From: Paralichthys olivaceus
Taxonomy: Eukaryota > Chordata > Actinopteri > Pleuronectiformes > Paralichthyidae
Assembly: GCF_024713975.1 (NCBI RefSeq)
Contig: NC_091111.1
Coordinates: 4,959,001-5,023,000, forward strand
Direction: 5' to 3'
DNA: 64,000 nt
Shown here piece by piece: positions 36,836-48,900 of the stretch. Both the position numbers and the translations under genes were made by a program. The notes under the pieces were generated by a model, which saw only the letters and a list, made by a program, of their open reading frames with translations, was not told where the DNA came from and searched no databases. Numbering within the stretch: position 1 is the first letter of the stretch; the number at the start of each line of letters is the position of its first letter.

Positions 36836-37770
36836 AAGGATGTGATGTTTATTTTTTCAAATCACCCACCTACTCCTGTTGTGTGGTGACATGACACGTC
36901 TTAATTTTTTATCTAGTCTAAACGTGATTCAATATTTAGTTTAAATCCAAAACAAATGAAGACGGGACTAGTCGGTGAAGGTTGAAAATGTAGAATTTAT
37001 GTGTCTAACTCACAGCTGCTGCCACTCGTGCGTATTTTATTTATTTATTTAATATTTGTTCAATCAGGAAGTCTCCTTGAAATTAAGGCCTGGGAAGAAA
37101 CAAACACCACAGGGAATCAATAACGATCATAAGAACTGTGGAAGACATCAGATAAAGATGAACGAGGGACTGTAGTTTGAGGGTGGATTGTAGCTCATTC
37201 TGTTTTAACTACACGTTAATACCTGAAACTAGATCTGCCGAAGTTTGTGCGCACAGGAGGGAAACCGAAGGTTATAAAGTTACTAGGTTGGAAAAAGGCA
37301 AGATGACCTTTAATTCTGTAAACAGGCGAGGTTTGATTATTCATTTTTGGTTCAACTGTTATATAGGATACTCAAGTGTAATTCACCAGTGTGTTTCATC
37401 TAAATTGTACAAATTGTTGTTTTCTCTACCCTAGAATGGGCGTTTATATTTAAATACTTTATATTTACATCAGGAGCAGGTCCTCTACAGAAGCTGCCAT
37501 GTCTTTTTACTGTAGTCCAGGCTAAACACCTTTTTCAGTTTTAATGACAACTGAAGTTCACCACAGGTTCTCTCATGGTTGGAAGGGGAGGGGGAGGTGA
37601 GGGGTGTTCTGCTGCAACATGCAATTCCACCACTAGATGTAAATAAATTCTACACTGAACCTTTAAGAATTACCCTTAAATCCTGTTTCGAAGTTTCTGG
37701 TGTCAAAACTTTAAAAAGGCAAACTCAAAAGATGGAGTTACATTTAAGATGATGTTTTTGTATACAAACC
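36836..37770. other. Intergenic spacer between convergent tdrd6 and pla2g7
   Basis: About 0.9 kb between the two 3' ends. It contains one copy of a TTAA-flanked element (listed separately). I see no gene in the remainder. A + strand 85-codon ORF at 37177-37434 mostly precedes the element and shows no family resemblance. Confidence 0.55.
37383..37662 (-). mobile_element. Non-autonomous TTAA-type element, copy 1 (one end missing)
   Basis: Reverse complement of the element at 45261-45610. Shared blocks include ctacactgaacctttaa at the right end, gaggtgaggggtgttc, tatatttaaatactttat and tttcatctaaattgta. The right end abuts TTAA (37663-37666). The left end stops matching near 37383, so the copy lacks the far terminal repeat or is too diverged there. 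No coding capacity. Confidence 0.75.
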
Positions 37771-37773
37771 GTA

Positions 37774-37779
37774 TTTATT
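37774..37779 (-). terminator. pla2g7: Candidate distal poly(A) signal of pla2g7
   Basis: TTTATT on the + strand reads AATAAA in the pla2g7 direction, about 660 bases past the stop. A second hexamer at 38104-38109 is closer to the stop and could be used instead. Confidence 0.45.
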
Positions 37780-38437
37780 GGATTTGTCTTATATACAAAT
37801 TTAGACAATGATTGTAAAAAAAGTAGAAGGCTGTTACATTTCATTAGACAGTACTATTCTGGCACACATGGTTTTTAAATGCAGCCTTAGTGTTTGTACA
37901 CTTCTAATGTTTAACTTGTATCAAATCATGGAAACATTTAGTTTTAAAGCATCTTAATTCAGTCTTTCTTTTTTCTTCAACTCGTATGATTTTCACTTTA
38001 GGCTTTATCACATTCACACAGCAATCAGAGTAGCTCCTGGAAGATCTTCTGGAAGATCCTGTGTTCACAGAGATGCTGAATAACAATATTTCTCTAGGTT
38101 TGATTTATTTACACTCAAAGATTAAAATGATTAAAATGACTTTTCCAGGAAATTGCTGGTAATGGAATAATAAAGATTTCCCCAACATTGAAAAAATAAG
38201 TGTTGAGGTGCTTGTGCGCAACATCCAGGCGTCATAAAACAAACACTGCTACACTGTGTGTTTAAATCTTTCAAGAAAAACTCATCTTTCCTGCTGATGA
38301 GGTAGAGATTGCCTTTCCTCTTCATTCTTCTCCAAAATGTTACCATTTTAGATTAAAATGCCAAGTCTTGACATTTTCGAAGCGATCCACAGTTGAGCAC
38401 CCAGGTTCCCCTGCAGCATATGAGGCACAGTGGCAGG

Positions 38438-41400
38438 TCAGAGGGGAGACTGAAGCACGGTGATATTAGTTCCTGGAATGAGGTTTTCATCCTCCCCGTC
38501 AATCAGACCCTCCCATTGGTTAAAGTTCTTCTGTAGACCTGCCAAAAAAAAACAGAATTAAAAAATAAGCATATCCCCTTCAACAAAATCGGCAAATTGT
38601 GAGCTCGTTATTTCTCTTACCGAGATGGCGTTCCAGAAAGGCCAGTGTTGCTTTGTTGGAGAGGTCAATGGCGATCTCTGGGTCGATCTCTCCCTTCAGC
38701 TTCATCAGTTTACCGATCCAGTTTCCCGTCAGGAAGGTGAAGTCCGGGAAACTCTGGTGGACTGTCCCTCTGGGAGAAACGGAGCAAACAGATTTATTTT
38801 AACCGAATCACACACTGCCAGCCACCTCAGTCGTGTCCAATGTACCTGATAGTGATCATCTTCCTCTGGATGACGGCTGAGTCCAGCTTCCTCATGCGGC
38901 TGATGTTCCCCGCCCACTGGAATTTCTCCGAGTTGATGAAGAAGATCGGCTGCCTCACTCGAGGAAAGATTTCGTAATCTAAAGGAAACATCCAGGCGTC
39001 CAGCGCTACACCACACCTGATTTCAGAGAGTTACAGAGTTCTAAAATAAAAAAACAACATCCAAAACTAGGATTGATTGTCTCGATTCTTTTGAATACTT
39101 ATGACACGTGACTCAAGATTTGGTACAGATCTTTTTTTTCTTCTAAGTTCTAAACATCCACTCTTCTTGCAGCTCTCTAAATCTGACAGAATTGTTATTC
39201 AGGTTTTTTATATCCAACTTAAGTGTTTTCTTTCTTAATAATTGACAGTTGGTTAGTTTCCCTGCTTCTCCCCAGTGAGAGGACACGATGCTGGAAGAAA
39301 CCTTTGTTATTCCACGTACTTGAAGTTGACGTCTTTGCACAGAGTTTCGATCACTGTCGCCCCCCCGAAGGAATGTCCCATCGCTGCTATTCTGCACAGA
39401 TCCATGGAATTCTGTTGGATCACAGAGGAGAGGAGCGAGTAATTAACATAAATGTTAAATTTCAACCTCGTCAACTTCTGCTTTCAGGTCATCTGAACTA
39501 AAAAGCTCCAACAGTTAAAAACATCAGTTTTTAATGAGGCTCTGTTTCATAATGAAGCTCAATGTTTCCATAGAACGCTCAGTAAACCTGGGACTGAAAG
39601 TAGGCACCAATGAATTCACTCCTACTGTGTAACAATTCCTACTACTCGGTGCTAAGACACAGAACTACATGATGGACTTTGTTGATCATGGTCAATAATA
39701 CAAAACACAGAAAATCCATCCAGAACACAGAACCCCTCCACTTGAAGTCACGTCTTACTGTGACATCATGAACCTCAAGGAAGTTATTAATCAAACTAAA
39801 TGGAAACCAATGATACTATACATGTGACAACAGAGCCTAAGATACATTTTTTTACTGCATTAAAAATATACTTAAAAATATTTAAACTTTTGCTTGAAGT
39901 TATCTTTACTGTACTGATATTTAGGTACTGCCTTGGAAACTGACTGTGTCATTATTCAATTTATATTTCTCATGACTGGAAACTGTTTCTAAGCCAAAAT
40001 AAAAGTCATTTGCGTTGTATATTAGATTAAAGTAGATTAGATTGATTTGTTAGGAGTTGTTGGGCTCTGTTTGCTCCAAGTGATATCATTCTTCGGGTTT
40101 TGCCACAGTCTTGTGTTGCTTCTGCATTATCATGGTTGTATTAGTCACTGAAAAGACTGCAGTGTCTGTTGAAACACAAGACCTCGAGAAGACTTGACCT
40201 AAAATTCAAAGTTGATGAAAGGTTACTCACCTCCAGCGTGGCCCAGTCAAACTGTGTCTGCAGAACATTGTGCACTTGTGTCCCTGAGTTGATTTCAGTG
40301 AGTTTCTCCAGAGCCAGAATGCATTCATCTGCTCTCTGTTTCACCTGCGAGTGACAAGAACCAAGTTTAAGAAAAGGACAAAGAGCACAGTGAATATTTC
40401 CACACTCGCACTTGTCTTTGAAATTCATCATAATAACACTGCTAAAACAGTAAAGAGAGTTGCATAGATGGAATGTGTGAGACAGATCAGATACAGAAAA
40501 TAGAAAAACAAGGATGTGGTTAGCTTTGATCATGAGATGTGTATTTCTCACTGGGTGTAAAGTTCACATGTTGTGGAATCCATCTGATGTTAATCCTGAA
40601 ATATTACAGCATGAAAGAGGAATTATTTCTCAACCTCCACTTTGACACTGACTCTTCTACATCACTGGATTTTACCTCCCAAATTAGATCACACATTTCT
40701 TTAACACTCATTACTATAAAGTGAAAACACTTCTGACCTGTTTATTTCTGAGAGAGAATTCACTCTCGCCGTGCCGCAGAGCTCTGTAGTACATCCACTC
40801 CTTTACCAAGCTGCCTCGGGCTGATGCTATAGGCACATTGTCCTTTGCCGTCTCTTCTCGAAAATAAAACGTAGCCGACGCCGATTGGTCTCTGCAGGAA
40901 ACAGGAAAAGACAATGTTGCAAAAACATAATGATTTAAAGGCAAAGGAGGCCTTTACTTTGAGCTGGTATTTCAAAAATAATGATTTTGATATGTTCTGA
41001 AATTGAACACAAGGATAAATAAAGATGTGAGATTATTAGAATGGCAAACATAAGCAACTGATTTGATTATCCATTTATTTTTAATGAAAAGATGCCAAAA
41101 GTTGTCTGGTTCCAGTTGTATATTTATATTTTTGACTAAAAATCCGTTGATTAAAACAAAAAATTCAAAAAATTAACCTAAAACCTCACATACATCACAA
41201 CAAGCTGTGGCAACTTTTGGTTACATTTGGTTTCTAGTGAATTAGAATTAAGAAATGTAGTCAGTGTGTAGTCATCTGTGTTTCACAATAGCCAATGCAC
41301 ACAAACACAGAGCAGTTCAGTTGCCAACTTTGTGTCTTTGTTCAGACAAAAGAGCTTTTGCTGAAACTGTATATAGTAAAAAAACAAGTTATTTCTTTTA

Positions 41401-43862
41401 TGACTAGTTTGGTTTGGTTTTGAGCAAAGACTAACTTGACAGTGTGACAAAACCACCACAGGCTGAGCGACTGGACTGACCTCTGACCACATGTGTGTCT
41501 TATGTCACAGCTTTAAACCAGGTCACCGTGCTGCCACATGCTCTCTCTGTGGCTGCAGCCTTCAACTGGCGGCTGAAATTCAATGAAATGCCACCTCAAT
41601 CAACATGAGTGACAGACTAACTGTGGCCATTATGCTCATCTCCATATGATCCCCTTGTCGCAATACTGAAAAGAAATGTGATGACCTGGTTCGTACTATT
41701 GTCTGTACACCCTTTCCACTCCTACTCCACAGATAAACACACAGCCGCTTATAGATGAGACTGCCCTGTTATTGTTTGCTTGGCGGACATTCAACGATAA
41801 TTTTCTCCTACACGGCCTTTATTACACATTTTCACTGTAAATATCAGCAGCCTTCTCTTTGAATAAAGTTCATACTTCTCAAGATTCTAATCTGATTAAA
41901 TGGTGAATGTACATTACTGTAATCTGACTGTACTTCAACCCTGATTAATACAGTGTAACTCGCTGCCTTTTTAATCAAACAGAGATAGAACACGTCATGT
42001 ACAGTTACCTGTGCTCCACAGATGCCACGATGAAACCCTGAGAGGCCAGCTCCACACATATGGCCGAATACAAAGTCCTAATAAAACACCAGGAACGTGT
42101 CAATCACATTATTCATAGCAGGCGACAAGTGAGCAGTAAATTACTGGAGCAGAGTCAAAAAAACATATAGTGCACCTGAAGGCTCCCAGGCCATGTGAGA
42201 AGATCACGACAGGACATTTTCCATTTGACTTGAATGGAGCATCCAAGTAAGCTGGGATCTTAAAGGAGCCTGAAACAAACAAATGATAAAAACATAAGCT
42301 TCATAGAGCAAGTTAAGTTACACTGTTGCTGCTTGGCAATGTGTTTAACAGGACAAACTAGTTTTCTAAAAAAAAGTATTTGCAAAATTACTTGGCAGAA
42401 CTTGTGAAATCTGATGAAAACAAGTTTCGAAGCTGATTTTCTAACTGAAGATAAATGAAGGGAAACATCTGCTTAGTAGCTGTGAAAATACTTTATATTT
42501 ATAATACAAGCATATTACATTTGTTATTAATGAGCAAATACAACATGCACTTGTATGAAACACATTTGAAATGTTGTACATTGTAATAATTGATGTTTCT
42601 TTACCAAAGAGGTAGTTGAAAATCCTTTCACTGAGTGTTCTGTTGATCTTCATGAAGTCTGCCAGGCCGTTAAAATACTCCCTGCACGGGACCCAGTCTG
42701 GTTTTTCAGCCTTCTCAGTCTCTTGACAGGGATAGTAGAGCCGGAAGAAGGTGCCCTGTTGGAGAGACAGAAATGGAAGATCCATAAACACAATCAATCA
42801 ATTACAGTTTTATTATTTATTTATTATTATTGATTATTATCTTGTTCACACAACATGTATTAATGTTTTTTGTGAACAGAAGTTGTTTCTGTGAACTTTC
42901 TAACTCTTGTCACTGTTGAACTGTTACAAAAGCGACTAGTACATTTCATAAAGGAGTTGATTGTCATTACAGAGGTCACCTTGCCACCTGGCTTTAAACA
43001 CTGGTGAACTTCACTGGCAATCTACATTACAGTATATAGTAATTATTTTATTTTTGTAGTTTTGCTCTAATGCTTAATGAACTTCAAATTGCTTATATTT
43101 TTTTCCGATTGCTTGCCTTTATTTTTTACTTGTAAAGTACTTTGTAACTGGGTTTTGAAAGGCACTATACAAATAAAGTTTATCATTGTTTTACTATTAT
43201 TATTATTCACCACGTCTAAATGAGTTTGTCATGACTTCCAAGTGATCACCTCTCATCCCTGATTCATCCCTTCCTTATCTTATTTGCCATATACTACTAC
43301 TACCAATAATAATAACACTAATAATATTATACAGTTAACTTAAATGACACCTTTCACAACACAATGTGCTTTACAAGTTAAAAATCCAGAATTGAGGGCA
43401 CACAATTGAAAACAAATATAGGCAATTTGAAAGTCACACAGAGCACATATATAAGAATAAAATTGTTAAGACGACCTCACACGCAGATACAGAAGAGAAA
43501 GAGTAAAAAAATAACGATTATAAAAGGATTCAAACAGTCAGTAGGAGCAGAGCTGAATTAAAAGCACAAGACTTAAGACCTTAAGTCTTGTGAAAGCACT
43601 AATAAAAAAAGAGCGTTTTAATAGAGGATCAGGAATTTGCCAGAGGGAACTTCTCAGTGAGATCATTCCCTAATAGCCCTCGTCCTCAGACGGCCCTGAG
43701 GAATGTGAAATCATGTATGAAGAAAAGATAAGCGACAGAGGAACAGATGTGTGGCTCAACATCTACCTGTGCTGTGTGGTCCATCATGAAGTCCGTGCAT
43801 CCCACAGTATTGGGGCCCTTGGCTGGAGGGATTCCGAGATTGTTACTGCAGGTGTTCCCCAT
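38438..43862 (-). CDS. pla2g7: Platelet-activating factor acetylhydrolase / Lp-PLA2 (group VII PLA2), complete
   Basis: Hydrolyses the sn-2 acetyl or oxidised short acyl chain of phospholipids such as PAF. Ten coding exons: 43862-43767, 42755-42605, 42269-42176, 42077-42009, 40891-40738, 40344-40231, 39411-39320, 39016-38846, 38769-38621, 38538-38438; all splice phases agree and give 396 aa. The catalytic triad is intact: Ser240 in GHSFGG, Asp263 in ALDAW, His318 in TVHQSF; the spacings of 23 and 55 equal those of human PLA2G7 (273/296/351). FSHGLGAFRTLYSA and ENLIPGTNI near the end favour PLA2G7 over PAFAH2. The start is ATG with context gtcaccATGG; the frame has no earlier Met in the exon after the acceptor cacgctcag or cttgacag. 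The N-terminus MGNTCS is a myristoylation-type signal and no secretory signal peptide is visible, unlike mammalian PLA2G7 but like PAFAH2. tdrd6 adjacency supports pla2g7. Confidence 0.93.
43075..43210 (+). mobile_element. LINE-type 3' tail with TTATT repeats
   Basis: The sequence acttgtaaagtactttgtaa, then gaaaggcactatacaaataa and agtttatcattg followed by (TTA)n is a familiar 3' end of truncated fish non-LTR insertions. It lies in pla2g7 intron 1. No coding part is attached. Confidence 0.6.
43320..43680. mobile_element. Degraded dispersed repeat in pla2g7 intron 1
   Basis: The block beginning gacacctttcacaacacaat and gtgctttacaagtta resembles a common teleost repeat that starts with a CTTTACA motif; a similar short piece recurs at 44069-44100 (gacactttacagtgg). 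It contains a perfect 13-bp inverted repeat at 43565-43592. The class is not resolved. Confidence 0.45.
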
Positions 43863-44249
43863 GGTGACGTAACTGAGCGTGAACCCCCACTGATCTGTCA
43901 AGTACACACAGGGGAGTTTAATACCAGCCTGGACAGGAAGCTACTATTAGGACAGTCCTCCTGGAGGTTATGTGACTTGACAAAAAAAATAATCTGATGA
44001 CACAGTTAACCATCAGAAGATACAGTCAATCAAAAAAAAGAATAATTGTTATTAGTCTAGTGCTTTTAACAACGATCAAAGACACTTTACAGTGGATTAA
44101 AAATCAGATTATAACTATATAAATAAACTACCCATCATACTCACACATTGATATTAATATGATATGAATTAAACAGTAAATAAAGTCATCAGGGCTCTTT
44201 TCGACTACACATGATAGATTTGATTCCATGAATGTGACACGTGACTTAC

Positions 44250-44830
44250 AGGTGATGAATCAATGTCGTGTGTTGTTCAGTTGTTAGTAGTTTTTGAGCT
44301 GTTTGAACTGTTAGCACCACACACCACCGCACTGCTAACAGTGGAGGCTATGGCTAACCTCTGTGTTGTCAGCGTCAGGAAACGTGTGCTCTCAGCTCCT
44401 ACCTGCACTCGCCCTCTTGTAAATCCTCTTGACTAACAACTGAACCAATCCTCCATGAGAAAACATCGACCTCGGTCGTGTCAGAGGCGAGCTAGCTAAC
44501 TGGGTATCCTCTGGTTAGCCACAGCAACTATTCAACAACAACAACAACCTACCAGAGAGACAGGAGAGCGTCGGCTGCCAGTGTTAATGCATCAGTTTCA
44601 CAACATGACCACGTACGTGAAATGACTTTGTGGGTATAAACACTTGGGAGGGGTTTGACAGGTTGTTAGTGTTGCTGTTAGCTAGTTAGCATAGGGGGTG
44701 GCTAACTCAGAGCAGTGAATGGAGTAAACACGCAGCAGCGGTCTGTTGTCCACTCGCTCCCCGCTCACACCAGCGGGACCTTGAACTGTGATGCGCGTTT
44801 GCTTCAGGTGTTACGGTAACAGCCGCTCGG
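44250..44830 (-). promoter_or_regulatory. pla2g7: Probable pla2g7 promoter/5' exon region
   Basis: A stretch with raised CpG content lies about 400-970 bases upstream of the pla2g7 start exon, and the start codon is preceded by a splice acceptor, so a non-coding first exon should lie upstream. I could not choose one donor with confidence. The block has motifs such as acgtacgtgaaatgac near 44610 and repeated gctagctagc-like pieces. Confidence 0.35.
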
Positions 44831-44894
44831 CTTGGGAATGAATGATTGGAAATGTGATGTCACTTCTTTGTTAAAATGTTCATATGTTTATGAT

Positions 44895-45250
44895 TCCTCA
44901 GTAATTCTAGAGTAAGACTTTCTGAAACTTGGCATGCAGACAGTGGGAGGTCACCATGGACAAGTGTGGTGAAATATCTGTGTCACCTCTGAGGAATGTC
45001 TTTATAATAATATTTAAATCAGCATGTTTTGAGTGCTGGAATGAAAACGCTACCAGTTTAGCTTTTAGTTTTCTTAAGAATTCTACAGTAAAACCTTCTG
45101 AAACTTGGCATGCAGACAGTGGGGGTCACCATGGACACGAGTGCGGTGAAATATCTGTGTCACCTCTGAAGAGTTTCTTGATAATAATATTATATTATGT
45201 TAATATGAGCAAGTTATACTGTAAGTGCCATAATGAAAAAGTTGCCAACT
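44895..45250. repeat. Two-unit tandem duplication, about 177 bp per unit
   Basis: The block tctgaaacttggcatgcaga occurs at 44921 and again at 45097, 176 bases apart. After each comes cagtggg, ggtcaccatggac, gaaatatctgtgtcacctct and a gataataat-like run. The two units are roughly 80% alike by eye. The second unit runs directly into the TTAA-type element at 45261. It lies between the pla2g7 and ints9 promoters. Confidence 0.85.
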
Positions 45251-45260
45251 TTGCCTTTAA

Positions 45261-45610
45261 AGGTTCAGAGTGTAGAATGTTGTGATATCTAGTGTTGAGG
45301 TTGCAGCTGAACACCCCTCACCTCACCCTCTCCTTCCAAACATGAGAAAAGAACCTGTGGTAGCTTCAGTTGTCGTAAAAGCTTGTTCATGTCCAGTCTG
45401 GAATAATGTAAAAAACATGGCGGCCTCTGTAGAGAGAGTCCCCTCGATGTAAATATAAAGTATTTAAATATAAAGGACCTTTTCTAGGGTAAAGAAAACT
45501 ACAATTCATACAATTTAGATGAAACGAACTAGTGAAAACATCATGAGGATTATTCTACATTAAATTTCTGCCAATAGTTCCCTTTCACCTAAATCTTACA
45601 CACTGGAGCT
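45261..45610 (+). mobile_element. Non-autonomous TTAA-type element, copy 2 (both ends present)
   Basis: TTAA at 45257-45260 and 45611-45614 flank imperfect terminal repeats: AGGTTCAGAGTGTAG at the left, and the reverse complement of the right end, AGCTCCAGTGTGTAAG. The interior has cacccctcacctcaccctct and tataaagtatttaaatataa, matching copy 1 at 37383-37662 in opposite orientation. TTAA duplications occur in piggyBac- and Kolobok-type elements. No coding capacity. Confidence 0.8.
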
Positions 45611-45619
45611 TTAAAGTGT

Positions 45620-45925
45620 CTCAGTTTTTCAGTTGCATTGACACTACATGCCTCTGTAGCCCTCCAGCTCCTCACTGCACGATCCTGCATAGATCCGATT
45701 GTGTTTTCATCCTCTCTGATTTGAACTGCTCCTCTCCTGGACGCTGCTCTCACTCACCGTTTGCTTTGCGGTGGCGAGTTCCTGAAGTTACACTCCATGC
45801 TTCAAGGGGGCGGCATCGTGCGAACGTCACATAAACAAAGCGGAGGCAGGGGAACCAGTGTGGAAGGATGCCGTGTGGGCAGAGCAGTCTCTAAACTCAT
45901 CCATCAGCCGCAATTTGTGATAAAA
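45620..45925 (+). promoter_or_regulatory. ints9: ints9 promoter and 5' UTR region
   Basis: The 300 bases before the ints9 start include a moderately CpG-rich part (ggcatcgtgcgaacgtcac near 45810) and no TATA box. The start site is not determined. The region is divergent from pla2g7. Confidence 0.4.
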
Positions 45926-48900
45926 ATGAAATTGGTGAGTAAACATGGCAACAGTAATGATCACAGTCAAATATTAAACAGAGACAAACACTGTTTGTCG
46001 ATAAAAGACAGTTAGAAAATCGTTTAAGGCGCTAAAACCTCGCTGTCTATTTCTCTGGGTTAGCAAGGCAGCTAACAGTTAACTGTGTAAGCTATGTACG
46101 CAGTTATTAGAGATACAAGGTTCATCTTTAATATGAGACCATAGACACACACACACACACACGCTCTCCCTCTGTACTTTCATGAGTCTTCCTGCTTCTA
46201 CAAACGTGCATGCTGCTGTTGGTACATCGAGATTGTTTTCATCACGTGTGTTTTGTTCCCCCTCCTGCAGTACTGTCTGTCAGGTCACCCCACGTTGCCC
46301 TGCAATGTCCTCAAGTTCAAATCCACCACCATCATGCTGGACTGTGGGCTGGACACCACCTCTGTCCTCAACTTCCTGCCCCTTCCTCTGGTGCACAGGT
46401 GAGTCCCTGAAGTCACAGTCAGGTACAGGTGGTAAACTTCTGTTCTTTTCTTTATTCTCTCACTTTTGTGCTGTATACAAAATGCTTTTGTCTTTCTTAG
46501 CCCGAGACTCTCCAAGCTGCCGGGCTGGGTCTCTAAGGATGGAAACGTAAACTTGGAGAAGGTACGAGCAGAATTACACTGTATCTGCGTGTGAGGTCAT
46601 CTTAAGTAGTTTCTGTATATCTCTATTGCTGTCAAGTGTTGACGTATTAAGAACTGTCCACAATGATGTCACACAAAAGTAAACAAACTACTTCCTTCCA
46701 TGTGTACAGGAGCTGAAGGAATGTGCAAAGCGGGTGTTTGTGGATTCTCAGCCTGAGTTCTGTCTCCCTGAGGTCGGAAACTCAGCCACTTCACATGATA
46801 GAAATGCCGTTATGATAAATTTAAATGTATAATTTGTTTGCAGGAAGGAATAATGTGACAAAAGATCAAATAAAGACTAGACCCACATTTAGTTCATCAC
46901 TGATTTTACACAGTAATGATATGATCAATAACATCATCTATAATATTGACTGAGCTGCTATTATGAATTAGAACAAATATTATCCTTGATATATGTATTT
47001 AATCTGAATTAATTGATTTTTTTATCAACCACAGAGAGAACTGCTGGATCTATCTAATATTGATGTCATCCTAATCTCCAACTATCACTGTATGATGGCG
47101 CTGCCCTACATCACTGAACACACAGGCTTCACGGGAACAGTGTATGCCACAGAGCCCACTCTGCAGATTGGCAGGCAAGGACACATATTCAAAAGTCTAA
47201 ACCACTTTATGTTTTGTGTACTGTTTACTCAGAACAGTTTGAATAATAATGTATTCATGCTTGGGATCTTTATTGATGTCATATCTTGATCCATAAGACA
47301 AACATTTAAGAAAAGCTGCTTCTTCTTGTTCTTCCCTCAGACTCCTGATGGAAGAGTTAGTAAACTTCATGGAAAGAGTTCCCAAAGCCCAGTCTGCCAC
47401 CTGCTGGAAAAATAAGGAATTACAAAGGTGGGTATACTGTTAAATACAGATAAAGAATTCATATAAAAAAGAATGACAATTTATTTAAATAAACGTACTG
47501 ATGAACCGTTTGGCAGATGCTCTTAACTTGATACAAAATAATTTAAATTTATTACAAATTAAACTGTTTTTGTGTTGTATTAGGATGCTCCCTGGTCCTC
47601 TGAAGGATGCTGTGGATGTGTGGACATGGAAGCGATGCTACAGTATGCAGGAGGTGAACTCGGCCCTCAGTAAAGTGCAGCTTGTGGGTTATTCACAGAA
47701 AGTGGTAAGAACATCCTTTGACCTTCTCATTCTATTTCCAAACATTAATCTGGATAATATAGTCGGTTTCTCCCATTAATGAATTTATATTCCTCTTAAT
47801 AACATAAAAGATCTTTAACATAGCAGCCCTTGCCATGCTGTCTGTCTGTCTCTCTCACTCGCACCCACCTGCAGGCAGCTACCACACACACACACAGAGC
47901 TTTTGGTAAATTGCTCGGAATTTAAGTTTAGAGACCTTGTGAGGTTCGAAGGATCTGTTTTATTTATTGGCCAAAGTTACCTTTAAGAACCATCCACTCA
48001 GTTAAATAATTTTTTGTGCAGAATTATGCTTGTTAATGCTACCAAATAGCTGTATCTGTCCTCCTTCTGTATGATTGTGTTGACATAGTGATAACGTTTC
48101 TCTCCAGGAGCTGTTTGGAGCTGTTCAGGTATCCCCCTTAAGTTCTGGTTACTCGTTGGGCAGCTCTAACTGGATCATTCAGTCTCATCATGAGAAAGTG
48201 TCCTACGTGTCGGGTTCATCCCTCCTCACCACACATCCACAGGTAGGTCAACAGGAATATAGCAGGATGAAATTACGCATGGGGTCATTTTAAAACGGGG
48301 CTGTCGAAGGAGAATACATTTCACACAGAAGAAAGAAACAATAGAAGGTTAAGAATAAACAAGGGCCTTTGTTCCAGTGAGGTTGGGAAAGAGATTCTAT
48401 TAGACTTTTTGTTATATAAAGATGTGTGTAGAGCTATGATGATCTTATTGGACAGTTTTAATTATTCTGATTAATATAAGTATCTCCTCTCTTCTCCTAG
48501 CCGATGGACCAAAGCTCCCTGAAGAACAGTGATGTTTTGATTCTGACGGGCCTAACCCAGATGCCCACCGCCAACCCAGACGGCATGCTGGGGGAATTCT
48601 GCAGTAACCTGGGTATATTTATTTGTATTAAGTAGATCTCTGTCAGTTTATTAAGTGGGTAGATGTTTAAATACATATGTTTGATATTTTCATGCTGTAA
48701 AGTGAAAATATATGATAAAAACAGTCTCTCCCTAAAACATTGTTTGATTAATTGAGGAATGACATTGTATTTTGTCTTTTTTGTGGGTATTTATTATTTA
48801 TCTTTCACCTGTAGCCATGACTATTCGTGCTGGAGGCAACGTGCTGGTTCCGTGCTACTCCTCAGGAGTGATATACGACCTGCTGGAGTGTCTGTACCAG

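Noticed and set aside
38438-43862. Assigning the minus-strand lipase to pafah2
   Set aside because: The N-terminus is PAFAH2-like, but the C-terminal ENLIPGTNI, the overall match and the tdrd6 neighbour favour pla2g7.
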